Source: Desulfotignum sp.
GTDB taxonomy: Bacteria; Desulfobacterota; Desulfobacteria; Desulfobacterales; Desulfobacteraceae
DNA: 64,000 bases
NCBI GenBank assembly: GCA_011390335.1
Contig: JAABSO010000008.1
Span: forward strand, 62,001-126,000
Direction: 5' to 3'
In this document: positions 1 through 8,827 of the stretch, piece after piece
Layout of the letters: every line of letters starts with the position of its first letter
Numbering within the stretch: the stretch's first letter is position 1
The notes under the pieces: generated by a model
What the model was told of the DNA's origin: nothing
The model's database searches: none
Seen by the model: the letters and a program-made list of their open reading frames with translations, nothing else
Made by a program: the position numbers and the translations under genes

Positions 1-40
1 TATAGTTTCCCCTGGGTTTTTGCCAGCCGAAACAAACCCG

Positions 41-2158
41 TTATTGTGTGAGACGGAAATTCGGCATATCAAAGGTTTCCACCTTTGTCTGGCCCAGGGC
101 CTGCTGCCGGATCCGGGCGGATTTCACCCGTGCCCGGTCCACATTTTCTTTGGGAATCTTATGGGCCTGGTACCACTGGTCCGGGTTCCCGATAAACGCC
201 AGTAGAATCTTCACAGCTTCTTCGGCTGTGCTGCATGACTGAATCAACCTGGGGGCGAAAGCAGGGCCGTATTTTTTGGCTGCAATTTTCCAGGTCTGTT
301 TCTGGGCATGTTCCCACAGATTGTCCGGGTCCAGAAGAATAATGGGTGCCAGGGCATTTTCATGCAGCTTCATGGAGGTGATGGTAATGGCCAGCTCCTC
401 AGCACTGCCATACCCCCCGGTATTAACCACAGGCAGGTTGCTCAGTTTCTGGAGATGGTCCTGCCGGGCCAGGCGCAGCCCTTCATTGTATTTGATCAGC
501 CCGTCGCAGGTGGTCAAAGGTGCCTGGTGCTCCCCTTCCAGGTCAATGGCAATGCCCACACTCATGATGTTATGCTGTCTTGCCAGGTCATTGGCCTCTT
601 TCATGAGCCCGGGACCCCCGCCGTGGACAATGCCCATTTCATACCCCAGCTGCAGGGCAAGTCTGCTGATCAAATCAATGGTCAGCCGGTTGTCAGCCTC
701 ATTGGTGTGTGATCCGTAAAATGCAAACCAGTACCGGACCCGGTCAAAGCGTTCCTTGTCGTCCGGTTCCATGAAACACCCGTGATAGAAACTGTAGAGC
801 TTGTCCGTGTCAGAATCATAGCGCAGAAACTCGCACCCGGAATGGTCTGAATGGGTAAGCCGGATCATTTTTTTGACATAATCGTCTGCAAAGGAGGGGT
901 TGTTCATCTGGATGAGAAAGGTTCTCAGCCCGCTTGTCTTCAAGGCATCCACCACCGCAAGGTCAGGAAAGGCACGGCCGATGAACACCCGGGAATTTAC
1001 CCCGCCCAGAACCGACAGTTTGTCCAGGGTGTTTTTGAATTTCCCATTGCCCCGTTCCGGCACCAGGGGGGTGTTTTTCCGGTACGTGGATTCCAGGATG
1101 GCATTGCGGATGATCTCCAGCTGGGCCTGGCCGAATGGGTCCAGGGCCTTGGGAATGGGGATGAAATTGGCCTTGTTGAGAATCAGGCCTAAAGACCCGT
1201 CATCCATGACGGAAAACAGATTGGCGATTTCCGCGTTTGTGAGAAGGTCGCTCAGCCGGTACCCATCCTTGACCTTGGTTTTTTCCAGGGGCACGGTCAA
1301 GGGATTTTTGGCCCGGTAAAACCGGATCTTCACCCGGATATGTTTCAGGGCAACCGGTTCCGTGCCAAAGTGAAACAGCTCCACCTGGCGGTCCCTGAAG
1401 GTCCTGAAAGGATCCAGGACCCGGGCCGGCAGGTGTGCGATCTGTGCACCCTGTGGGTCTGTCTGCACATCGATAATGCCGTAGATATCCCCTAAGGAGA
1501 TCTTGATGGCACCCACAAACAGATCCCCGGGTTTGAGCCAGGTGTTGTCAATATCAAAAGACATGCGGGACCGGATGGAATGTAAGGCACTGCGGCCTTT
1601 TTTAATGACAGCGTTGATGCTGGAGGTAGTCATGGCATGGGGTTCAAAACAATACTGGTAGGGCTCCAGCTCCATGGCGATATAATCACAGGTGTGGCCT
1701 GTGGCAGGATCTGTTTCCTGGCAGATGTCAAATCCTTCATAATAGCCTTTGCCCGTCTTTTTTCCTACAAAAAGGCGTTTGTGCAGGTAATGCCTGACAT
1801 CGCTTATCCGCAGCTCCGGGTCCATGACCACCAGGCGCCCTATCTCATCGCCTTTTTTAAACAGATCCAGGGCATTTCCCAACAGAAGATTGAGGTTCTG
1901 GAGCCGGGCTTCCACAAAGATGTCAGATCCTTCAATCACGGGAGTGCCGCCGTCATCGGCCAGATCTGTTTTAATGCCGATCTGGGCGTTACCGCTCCTG
2001 CCGCTGAAAATATAGGGCTTTTTCTCCTGAATGGCCCCCCGGATATAGTCGGACACAAAAGGAAAACAAAACCGGGCACCTAAGATATCATTGGGTTCCT
2101 TTTGTTCATGGAGTTCCGCAATATACCCGTCAGGGCTGATGATCTGAAATATCTGCAT
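41..2158 (-). CDS. LOG-family (lysine decarboxylase-like) protein with a large N-terminal extension
   Basis: This 705-residue protein carries a LOG-type Rossmann domain at about residues 475-650. The glycine-rich stretch GGGPGLMKEA and the later NTGGYGSAEE correspond to the family's PGGxGTxxE substrate motif, with Pro replaced by Thr and Thr by Ser. LOG proteins usually have about 200 residues and hydrolyse nucleoside 5'-monophosphates. The roughly 450 residues in front are not recognised and show no signal peptide or membrane helix. The ATG is chosen because AAGGAG lies a few bases upstream; the open frame runs 22 codons further without a comparable site. It is transcribed after the aldo/keto reductase, about 100 bases away. 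The substrate is unknown, and the altered motif leaves activity uncertain. Confidence 0.75.
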   Translation of the reverse strand: MQIFQIISPDGYIAELHEQKEPNDILGARFCFPFVSDYIRGAIQEKKPYIFSGRSGNAQIGIKTDLADDGGTPVIEGSDIFVEARLQNLNLLLGNALDLFKKGDEIGRLVVMDPELRISDVRHYLHKRLFVGKKTGKGYYEGFDICQETDPATGHTCDYIAMELEPYQYCFEPHAMTTSSINAVIKKGRSALHSIRSRMSFDIDNTWLKPGDLFVGAIKISLGDIYGIIDVQTDPQGAQIAHLPARVLDPFRTFRDRQVELFHFGTEPVALKHIRVKIRFYRAKNPLTVPLEKTKVKDGYRLSDLLTNAEIANLFSVMDDGSLGLILNKANFIPIPKALDPFGQAQLEIIRNAILESTYRKNTPLVPERGNGKFKNTLDKLSVLGGVNSRVFIGRAFPDLAVVDALKTSGLRTFLIQMNNPSFADDYVKKMIRLTHSDHSGCEFLRYDSDTDKLYSFYHGCFMEPDDKERFDRVRYWFAFYGSHTNEADNRLTIDLISRLALQLGYEMGIVHGGGPGLMKEANDLARQHNIMSVGIAIDLEGEHQAPLTTCDGLIKYNEGLRLARQDHLQKLSNLPVVNTGGYGSAEELAITITSMKLHENALAPIILLDPDNLWEHAQKQTWKIAAKKYGPAFAPRLIQSCSTAEEAVKILLAFIGNPDQWYQAHKIPKENVDRARVKSARIRQQALGQTKVETFDMPNFRLTQ

Positions 2159-2257
2159 AGATTTCTCCTTACAGCGGCAACAAATCCCGGGCAGGAAACA
2201 CCGGGCCGGTAAAACAACAGGCAAACATTTCGGGTTTATGGGCCATGGACATCGGTT

Positions 2258-3235
2258 TCATGCCTGGATAAACCTGAGATTGGATGCATTATGTCGGCTG
2301 CCGTATACGGTGCAGGTGGCCTGATCCAGAAACGCCATCTGTTTTTGCGACAATACCAGATCCATGGCCCCAAGGTTTTCATCCAGGTATCGGGCGGTTT
2401 TCATCCCTGGAATGGGTACCACCTGCCCTCCTTTGGCCAGCAGCCATGCCAGGGCGATCTGGGACACAGAGACCCCTTTTTGTCCGGCATAATCATCCAG
2501 TTTTTTTTTCACCTCCATATTTTTTACGAAATTTTCTTCCTGAAACCGGGGCAGATCCAGGCGGTAATCTTTTTTTTCAAACCGGGTATCTTTGTTCATG
2601 GAGGTGGTGAGCATTCCCCGCCCCAAAGGAGAAAAAGGGACAAATCCTATGCCAAGTTTTCTGCACACCGGCAAAACAGTGTTTTCAGCAGATCTTTCAA
2701 ACAAAGAATATTCCGACTGCAGGGCTGTCACAGGATGGACAGCATGGGCCTGTTCCAAAATTGTTACTGACACCTCGGACAGTCCGATGCACCGGATTTT
2801 GCCTGCTGTCACCAGTTGTGCCATGGCCCCCACCGTGTCTGCCACCGGCACCCGGGGATCCAGCCGGTGCAGATAATACAGATCAATATGATCCGTGCCC
2901 AGCCGCTTCAGGCTTTGTTCACATGCGGTTTTCACATACTCGGGACGGCCGTCCACCACGAGATCCCCGTGCTCATCTCCCACAAATCCGAATTTGGTAG
3001 CCACCACCGCTTTTTGGCGCCGGTCTTTCAGAGCCCGGCCCAGCAGCTCTTCATTGCCGCCGGCACCGTAAACATCAGCGGTATCAAAAAAATTGATGCC
3101 CCGGTCCAGGGCCTGGTGAATGGTTTTTTCAGCAAGGGTTGTATCTGCCCTTCCATAGGCATGGGACATGCCCCAACATCCCAGTCCCAGGGCCGATACC
3201 TGCAGTTTTTTCTTTCCCAGGGTCCGGTATTCCAT
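2258..3235 (-). CDS. Aldo/keto reductase
   Basis: A 325-residue NAD(P)H-dependent oxidoreductase of the aldo/keto reductase superfamily, of normal length. It opens with the typical strand MEYRTLGKKKLQVSALGLG. The catalytic tetrad is visible as Asp and Tyr in FFDTADVYG, Lys in VVATKFG and His in YYLHRLD. The C-terminal Arg/Lys-rich NADP-binding region is present. Two other in-frame starts lie just upstream, a TTG 18 bases and an ATG 6 bases before; I take the third because AGGAAG then sits 6 bases away. The carbonyl substrate cannot be told from sequence. It is probably cotranscribed with the LOG-family gene. Confidence 0.88.
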   Translation of the reverse strand: MEYRTLGKKKLQVSALGLGCWGMSHAYGRADTTLAEKTIHQALDRGINFFDTADVYGAGGNEELLGRALKDRRQKAVVATKFGFVGDEHGDLVVDGRPEYVKTACEQSLKRLGTDHIDLYYLHRLDPRVPVADTVGAMAQLVTAGKIRCIGLSEVSVTILEQAHAVHPVTALQSEYSLFERSAENTVLPVCRKLGIGFVPFSPLGRGMLTTSMNKDTRFEKKDYRLDLPRFQEENFVKNMEVKKKLDDYAGQKGVSVSQIALAWLLAKGGQVVPIPGMKTARYLDENLGAMDLVLSQKQMAFLDQATCTVYGSRHNASNLRFIQA

Positions 3236-3519
3236 ATCCATCTTCCTTTTCAAGCAAAATTTGTGGGGCTATTTTTGACACAAGAGATTTACCAAGTCAA
3301 GAAATTGTCCGTCCACACGATGACAAGCTGCACAAACCTTTTTTCAGATTCCCGGATATTCCGCAATTTTGCCTGCTGTTTTTAATAACTGGCACGGTTC
3401 CGGCATAATATGCATCCGGAGCAGTCTCTCTGGTTGATACTGAAAATTTTCTTTAAAAAAAACAAACCCGGTGATAGAATATTCAGTTTTTGAACATATT
3501 AATCTGCCGGGAGTTGGAA

Positions 3520-3924
3520 ATGGACACAAAAATTAAAATCAGAGGATATCACACAGATCTGTACCAGCATGTCAACAATGCCAGGTATCTTGAGTTTCTT
3601 GAAGAAGGCCGGTGGCAGCTGCTGGAAGATCACCTGGACCTTGAAACATTCATGGGAAGCGGATTTTCATTTTTTGTGGTCAACATCAATATTTCCTACC
3701 GCAGCCCGGCCCGGGTAGGAGACACCGTGGTCGTCCGGTCCGGCCTGAAAAAAATCGGCAACAAAAGTGCTGTTTTCCAGCAGCAGATTGTTCACAAGGC
3801 AACAGGGGCTGTGTGCATTGATGCGGATGTCACCTTTGTCATTGCCGGCACCAGCGGCAGGCCTTTGAAACTGGAAGGAGATCTTAAAGAAAAGCTGTTG
3901 CAGATCCCTTTGTTTGAAAGTTGA
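3520..3924 (+). CDS. Hotdog-fold acyl-CoA thioesterase (YbgC/4-hydroxybenzoyl-CoA thioesterase type)
   Basis: A 134-residue single-domain hotdog protein. The N-terminal segment YHTDLYQHVNNARYLEFLEE is the family's active-site region, in which the residue aligned with the catalytic Asp lies just before HVNN. Such enzymes hydrolyse acyl-CoA thioesters. The length fits the family. The ATG is chosen because GGGAG lies about 6 bases upstream. The gene converges on the LonH-type protease gene, ending about 40 bases from it. Acyl-chain preference cannot be inferred. Confidence 0.8.
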   Translation: MDTKIKIRGYHTDLYQHVNNARYLEFLEEGRWQLLEDHLDLETFMGSGFSFFVVNINISYRSPARVGDTVVVRSGLKKIGNKSAVFQQQIVHKATGAVCIDADVTFVIAGTSGRPLKLEGDLKEKLLQIPLFES

Positions 3925-3960
3925 TCCTGTACTTTCCCCGGCATCTCTGCCAGGACACGC

Positions 3961-6348
3961 TCACCTGTTGCACCCCACAGACTGGTCATGGAACCGTTTG
4001 AGTTTGGTCTGGACCGCTCCGAATACCGTACCCTCAGGGTAAACAAAATTCTCATCAGCCCGGCCTGCCGGCACACCGGTGAGCACCGCGATGCCCTGTT
4101 CAATAGACGATACCTGGTAAATATGAAACAGGCCCTGTTGCACCGCATCCTGCACCGCTTTTTTGACCATGAGATTGTTCACGTTGGCCGACGGGATCAT
4201 GACCCCCTGATCACCGGTAAGCCCCCGGGCGGCACAGACATCAAAAAATCCTTCGATTTTTTCGTTCACCCCGCCGATGGATTGGATTTCCCCTTTCTGG
4301 CTCACGGATCCGGTGACGGCGATTCCCTGGCGGACGGGATAGCCTGAGAGGCTGGATAGTACCGCATACAGTTCCGTGGAAGAAGCGCTGTCCCCATCGA
4401 TTCCCCCGTAGCTCTGCTCAAAGGTGATACTCACGGAAACGCTCAATGGATAATCCTGGGCAAACATCCTGCCCAGGTATCCGGCCACGATCATCATGCC
4501 TTTGTGGTGGGTCTGACCGGAAAGATCGGCTTCATGCTCCACATTGATGATCCCGGGCTTTCCCATGTAGGATTCCGCTGTTATCCGGGAGGGCCGGCCG
4601 AATGCCAGGTCCCCGATCTGATACACCGCCAGGGCATTAACCTGTCCCACCACTGAACCGGTCAGATCGATGAGAATGGAGTGGTCATCATATTTTTCCT
4701 GGATCTTTTCCTCAAAAAGATTATGGCGAAACCGGCAGGCATTCCGGGCCTGCACCACATGGTCGCCGGTCACAGCAGGTGCCCGGTCCTTTTTTGCCCA
4801 AAAGGCAGCCTCCTTGAGCATGTCCAGTATTCTGCCGAACCGCAACGAGAGTTTGTGCTTGTTCTCAGCGATTCTGTTGCCGTATACCACAATGGCACTT
4901 ACCCCGCAGGGAGTGAAGGGCGGCAGTTTTTCAGTTTTACATGCCCGGGCGATAAACCGGGCATAGTTGCGCAGATTTTCCTGATTGAGATCCACTTCAT
5001 GGTCAAAATCCGCCCTGACCTTGAAAATCTTGTTGAATTTCGGATCTGATCCCTGCAGGGCCAGAAAAATATCATATCGGCCCACCAGAATGACCTTGAC
5101 ATCCAGCGGGATGGGGTCAGGCCGCAAAGATGCCAGAACCATGCCGGCCTGATCCGGTGCATCCTGGATATATAATTTCTTGTTCTGCAATGTGGTCTTA
5201 AGGGTTTCCCAGACAACAGGATTGCGCATGAGGGAATCAATTTCAAGCATCAGAAATCCCTTGTCAGCCCGCAGAAGAGCGCCTGCCTGGACCATGGTGA
5301 AGTCTGTTGCTGCCACACCTTTGGCCGGTATTCTTTCAATCTTGCCGAACAGGTTCTGAAAAGTGGGGGCAGGTTCAAAAATCACGGGGGCCCCATGTTC
5401 CCCCCGCCGGTCCACCAGCACATTGACCTGGTATCTTTTTTCCAGAAACGCGGACATGCCGCCTGCTTCAGAACCATTTTCCGCTTCAGTATCCAGGGAC
5501 TTGAGCAGCAGGGGGATGTTGTCTTTCATGTCTTTTTTTGCATCCTCCAGAAACTGCCGGGCCTGGGGACAGGTTTTAAAATCAGCAAATGCCAGGTCCA
5601 TTTCTTCGGCAAACATGGTGTCGGCCATTGCCGCCACCATGTCCTGAAAATTTTGCTGTATTTTTTTTGCCTGGATCTGCATCTGTTTGAACAGATCATT
5701 CATCTGCCCCTGCACCTGGTCCAGATTTTTTTCAACAGCAGCTTTGGTGTCCGGGTCATATTCCTTGAGCTGCTCAGGAGAAACCGGTTCACCGTCTTTC
5801 ATTGGCACTGCCTGATATCCCTGTTCGGTTTCAACAATGCCGATATCCAGTTTTGCGGCAAATGCTTTTACCTGGGACATGAGCTGTTCCTGCTTCTGGA
5901 TAAATTCTTTTTGGATCCGGTCCTGTTTTTCCTGAAAGGATTTGTTATCAAACGCCTGTGGCAGTTTCACTTTCAAAGTTTCAATAAACTGGATCATACG
6001 GCGGGAAAAAAACACGGCTGATCCGGTGGGCAGCTGCATGGCCTTGGGACAGTAAGGGTCATCAAAATTATTCACCAGACACAGGTCATCGGGTGTGTCC
6101 TGGTTTTTTGCAAAGGCTGTTAGGATTTCTCTGGTTATAGTGGATTTGCCGGTTCCTTCATATCCTGTGATAAAAATATTGTATCCCGGGCCTGTCATTT
6201 CCAGTCCGAATTGGATGGCTTCAACCGCCCTGCGCTGCCCGATGACACTGTCTAAAGGGTCCAGGTCGGCTGTCGTGGTGAAATCAAAAGGGTCATCTGT
6301 GCACTGCCTGGCCAAGTCTGCGGTTTTTACACGGTACTTTTCTATCAT
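3961..6348 (-). CDS. LonH-type ATP-dependent protease (AAA plus Lon proteolytic domain)
   Basis: A 795-residue cytosolic protein with an N-terminal AAA module and a C-terminal Lon-type protease domain, without the Lon substrate-binding N-domain. This matches the YcbZ/LonH group. Walker A is GYEGTGKST at residues 62-70. A long helical, partly coiled insertion fills about residues 110-300. The Ser-Lys dyad is seen as GDSAS near residue 654 and NEKIEG near residue 697. The ATG has AGAGG about 8 bases upstream. It presumably degrades misfolded or regulatory proteins; substrates are unknown. The gene stands alone, convergent with the thioesterase gene and divergent from the selenoprotein-like gene. 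Confidence 0.88.
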   Translation of the reverse strand: MIEKYRVKTADLARQCTDDPFDFTTTADLDPLDSVIGQRRAVEAIQFGLEMTGPGYNIFITGYEGTGKSTITREILTAFAKNQDTPDDLCLVNNFDDPYCPKAMQLPTGSAVFFSRRMIQFIETLKVKLPQAFDNKSFQEKQDRIQKEFIQKQEQLMSQVKAFAAKLDIGIVETEQGYQAVPMKDGEPVSPEQLKEYDPDTKAAVEKNLDQVQGQMNDLFKQMQIQAKKIQQNFQDMVAAMADTMFAEEMDLAFADFKTCPQARQFLEDAKKDMKDNIPLLLKSLDTEAENGSEAGGMSAFLEKRYQVNVLVDRRGEHGAPVIFEPAPTFQNLFGKIERIPAKGVAATDFTMVQAGALLRADKGFLMLEIDSLMRNPVVWETLKTTLQNKKLYIQDAPDQAGMVLASLRPDPIPLDVKVILVGRYDIFLALQGSDPKFNKIFKVRADFDHEVDLNQENLRNYARFIARACKTEKLPPFTPCGVSAIVVYGNRIAENKHKLSLRFGRILDMLKEAAFWAKKDRAPAVTGDHVVQARNACRFRHNLFEEKIQEKYDDHSILIDLTGSVVGQVNALAVYQIGDLAFGRPSRITAESYMGKPGIINVEHEADLSGQTHHKGMMIVAGYLGRMFAQDYPLSVSVSITFEQSYGGIDGDSASSTELYAVLSSLSGYPVRQGIAVTGSVSQKGEIQSIGGVNEKIEGFFDVCAARGLTGDQGVMIPSANVNNLMVKKAVQDAVQQGLFHIYQVSSIEQGIAVLTGVPAGRADENFVYPEGTVFGAVQTKLKRFHDQSVGCNR

Positions 6349-6549
6349 TTTGCTGCCTCTTACAGGGTATTTTATGGTTTCTGCCGGAATGGCCCCTTAT
6401 GTGGATGCTAAAAACATCTCCGGCTCTTTTCTTGTATCACAGGCCTTGTTCAACCTGGCGGCACCAGGGTGATCGTTTTTTTATGCATCTTTTCCATTTT
6501 CCATTTTCTCCCATATGTGCACAAGGTATTTGAAAAATTCCATGAATTG

Positions 6550-6578
6550 CTGTATGAATATTTTCCATACAGTTTTTT
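6550..6578 (+). terminator. Hairpin plus T-tract in the leader of the selenoprotein-like gene
   Basis: A 7-bp perfect stem (CTGTATG / CATACAG) with a 9-base loop is followed directly by six T. This is the form of an intrinsic terminator. It lies only about 20 bases before the next start codon, and no plus-strand gene precedes it, so it could be a transcription attenuator for that gene. The stem is AT-rich and may be weak. Confidence 0.45.
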
Positions 6579-6597
6579 AAAAAGGACAGACCATCTT

Positions 6598-6777
6598 ATG
6601 CGTATTACAGAAAAATGCCCTGCCTGCGGCGGGGATCTTTACATCAAACGGACCTGAACAAAGATTTTCTTCTGCTGCAGGTCCTGCAGCCGGAACTATC
6701 CTGAAGCCAGATACAAAGACCTGATGGATGAATATCTTGAAGAGCAGCTGGCAAATGTACCCATCAACCGGATCTGA
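6598..6777 (+). CDS. Probable selenocysteine-containing dual-CXXC small protein
   Basis: The frame starts at ATG with AAAGGA about 11 bases upstream and meets TGA at codon 20. It then continues open for 39 sensible codons to a second TGA, giving a 59-residue product if the first TGA is read as selenocysteine. The protein has CPAC at residues 7-10, Sec at 20, and CCRSC at 26-30. A charged helical tail follows. Codons after the TGA have the composition of a real gene. A stem with a GGTC loop lies in the right place (separate entry). From memory this matches a family called dual CXXC motif small (seleno)protein, in which some members have Cys at this site. The function is unknown; the motifs suggest metal binding or thiol redox chemistry. 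If TGA stops translation, only a useless 19-mer results. Confidence 0.72.
6655..6690 (+). other. Candidate bacterial SECIS element
   Basis: The in-frame TGA is followed after 16 bases by a perfect 7-bp stem (GCTGCAG / CTGCAGC). The loop region reads GGTC, 23-26 bases after the TGA. The core TGCAGGTC..TGCA closely resembles the apical loop of the E. coli fdhF SECIS, which binds SelB. This is the main evidence that the TGA is decoded as selenocysteine. Confidence 0.72.
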
Positions 6778-6832
6778 TCCATTGTGCACAAGCGCTGTTG
6801 AACCTTTTGCCGGCCCCCTTTTTCCCGCCGTT

Positions 6833-7243
6833 CTAAAGCACGGCTTCTTCATCATAGACATTGCAGATACAGCATAAAAACGTGGCAGGTTCGTCTGTAA
6901 TGTTTTTCATTCCGTGGGGCTGCATGCTGGGGATGTAGATGGAGGTCCCGGGCCCGCAGACCATCTTTTTGTTTAATTCATCTGTTTTTTGATCAAATTC
7001 CCAGCATTCGAATTCTCCGGACAGAATATACATGGTCTGGTGATAAAAATGGTTGTGAATGGGGATCTGTCCCCCCGGCTGAATGGTGAAAAACCGCAGG
7101 CCGTATTCCGGAATCCCATTTTCATCTTCACCGTGCTGAGACAGCCACCGGATGCTTGTGCCGATCACATCCAGGTATTTGCCTTTGTAGGGAAACTTAT
7201 CTATTAATTTTTCTTCACAATCCTTCCAGTGCACAACCTTCAT
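6833..7243 (-). CDS. Small cupin-domain protein
   Basis: A 136-residue single-domain cupin. The first cupin motif is seen as HNHFYHQTMYILSGEFE, giving the His ligands and the Glu of a metal site; the second motif is GPGTSIYIPSMQPHG. The ending is Cys-rich (FLCCICNVYDEE). The start is set by AAGGAG 7 bases upstream, 26 codons into the open frame. It ends close to the convergent selenoprotein-like gene. Members range from sugar isomerases to dioxygenases, so no reaction can be assigned. Confidence 0.75.
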   Translation of the reverse strand: MKVVHWKDCEEKLIDKFPYKGKYLDVIGTSIRWLSQHGEDENGIPEYGLRFFTIQPGGQIPIHNHFYHQTMYILSGEFECWEFDQKTDELNKKMVCGPGTSIYIPSMQPHGMKNITDEPATFLCCICNVYDEEAVL

Positions 7244-7709
7244 GGGATAACTCCTTAAAATTTTTTCTGGAATCTTCAGCCTGCCATAATGCATGATAAA
7301 ATACCAGCACAATATTGTCATACCTGGATATTTGCCATAAGCATGCCAGGTTTTCGATCGCTCTGTGCAGCACTCTGTTTCAAGCTCCGCCCCTGATGGT
7401 GTCCTGTGCCCGGCCGAGATCTACGGGGGCCTGTCTGCATAAGAACAATGAGGAGCGGCAACCCGCCCTCTGGTTGAAAAGCATCCCGGCATATTTTACC
7501 AGGCCCCCTAAGGATCTGACGGTCCGTTCACAGGAAACCACCAGGGGCTCCCCATAGGAGCGCACGCTACTATAGCAAATATTCAGTGTCGTGCCAGGGT
7601 AATCGCAAGTAGATGCGGCGTTTGGAAATCTCATATTTTTATTTTATGCTTGTCAACTCCTGTCACAGCAGTTAATAGTTTCAGAACAAACCTATTGACA
7701 GGAAAATAC
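7244..7709. other. Non-coding stretch without recognised content
   Basis: About 470 bases separate the cupin gene from the next plus-strand gene. I see no tRNA or rRNA and no repeat. An 84-codon minus-strand open frame (7380-7634) has a Cys/Arg-rich, unconvincing translation without a clear ribosome site. A decayed intron or element is possible but I cannot show it. Confidence 0.4.
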
Positions 7710-8819
7710 ATGGAATCTGTTCTGAAAAAAAAATGGATCAAGGAGATTGAACTGGGGCCCAGGCAGATCCTGTTCGGGCTTGCAATGGATGATGCACGGC
7801 TCACTGACCTTGTCTTGTCCTGTATTACAGAACAATGCAACATGCATGGACAGGCAGCGCTCAGCCATATCATAACGGAAGTTTCAACCCAAAACAGCCT
7901 GCCTGCACCTGAAATCCTCCAGATGATTTTTGGATTTGTGCATGAACTCAAGCTCTGTTTTTATCTTGAGGGCCGGCAGATACCGGCCCTGGAAGCCAAA
8001 CAGAAGCTGATGGCCGCGCCTGACACTGAGATCCGGGTGGTCTTGAACAAAAAAGTGCCGGTAGCGACATTCAAAGCTGTGCAGCAGGCTTTTCAGCAGG
8101 TGGGGGCGCCGTTTGCAGATTATGAAGACCAGCATGCATTTGCATTCGCAGCATTACAGATGTTTTTGCGGTGGCATCGTGATGTAAAAAGCTTTTATGC
8201 CCGGGCACGCACTGATGCCTGCCCGGGCAGAGACCAGATGAAAATGCTGCTTGCATTCACAGGCCGCCTGCTGCACAACCAGACCGCCCATGCTGTTTTA
8301 ACCGACTGTTTCAAACAGCTGGACCATCTGCCTGTTGCTGTCAGGACATTTCAAACCATCCGCACATTTTACACAAAAGATATAGGCTTCTGGGACCAGC
8401 TGGTACAAACCATGCCGCAGTTTGATAAGAACCTGCCCCACATCAAAGAAAACCCTGATGCCGCAGCTGCATACAGCCACCTGGCTGACATTGTTTCCTC
8501 TTCTCACCCCTTTGACCAGATCCAGACCGCAGGGGATCTTTTCAATATCGTCAACACATGTCACAAAGAGATTGAATCCCAAAAACTGGAAGACTGCCGC
8601 AGGCAGGCAAAAGAAAAAATTGATGCGGTCATCACAAAACTGACAGCTGATATGGCAGCAAATAATATAGATCCGGACCTGCGGAACCCTATTTTATTGC
8701 ACCTGCGGCAGACCAAACAAAAATTTTCCCTTCTGCCTGATATCCGGCAGGTTAACAGGCTGTGCCGGGATGCCGTTGATCTGGCCACGGACCAGTTTGA
8801 AGAGCTGATGGACACCTGA
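7710..8819 (+). CDS. Uncharacterised helical protein, perhaps related to the C-terminal part of BrxC
   Basis: A 369-residue, largely helical cytosolic protein without signal peptide or membrane segment. The ATG is preferred over an upstream TTG because AGGA lies about 6 bases before it. The last 200 residues, with segments such as FYTKDIGFW, DPDLRNPILLHL and DLATDQFEEL, recall from memory the helical C-terminal region of BREX BrxC-type P-loop proteins. No P-loop is present here and no other BREX gene is near. It is convergent with the DUF3786 gene. The function is unknown, and the BrxC likeness needs a profile search. Confidence 0.5.
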   Translation: MESVLKKKWIKEIELGPRQILFGLAMDDARLTDLVLSCITEQCNMHGQAALSHIITEVSTQNSLPAPEILQMIFGFVHELKLCFYLEGRQIPALEAKQKLMAAPDTEIRVVLNKKVPVATFKAVQQAFQQVGAPFADYEDQHAFAFAALQMFLRWHRDVKSFYARARTDACPGRDQMKMLLAFTGRLLHNQTAHAVLTDCFKQLDHLPVAVRTFQTIRTFYTKDIGFWDQLVQTMPQFDKNLPHIKENPDAAAAYSHLADIVSSSHPFDQIQTAGDLFNIVNTCHKEIESQKLEDCRRQAKEKIDAVITKLTADMAANNIDPDLRNPILLHLRQTKQKFSLLPDIRQVNRLCRDAVDLATDQFEELMDT

Positions 8820-8827
8820 TCAGCAGG

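Noticed and set aside
7380..7634. 84-codon minus-strand frame as a gene, or as the 3' end of a group II intron
   Set aside because: No ribosome site, implausible composition; no domain V-like hairpin could be matched.
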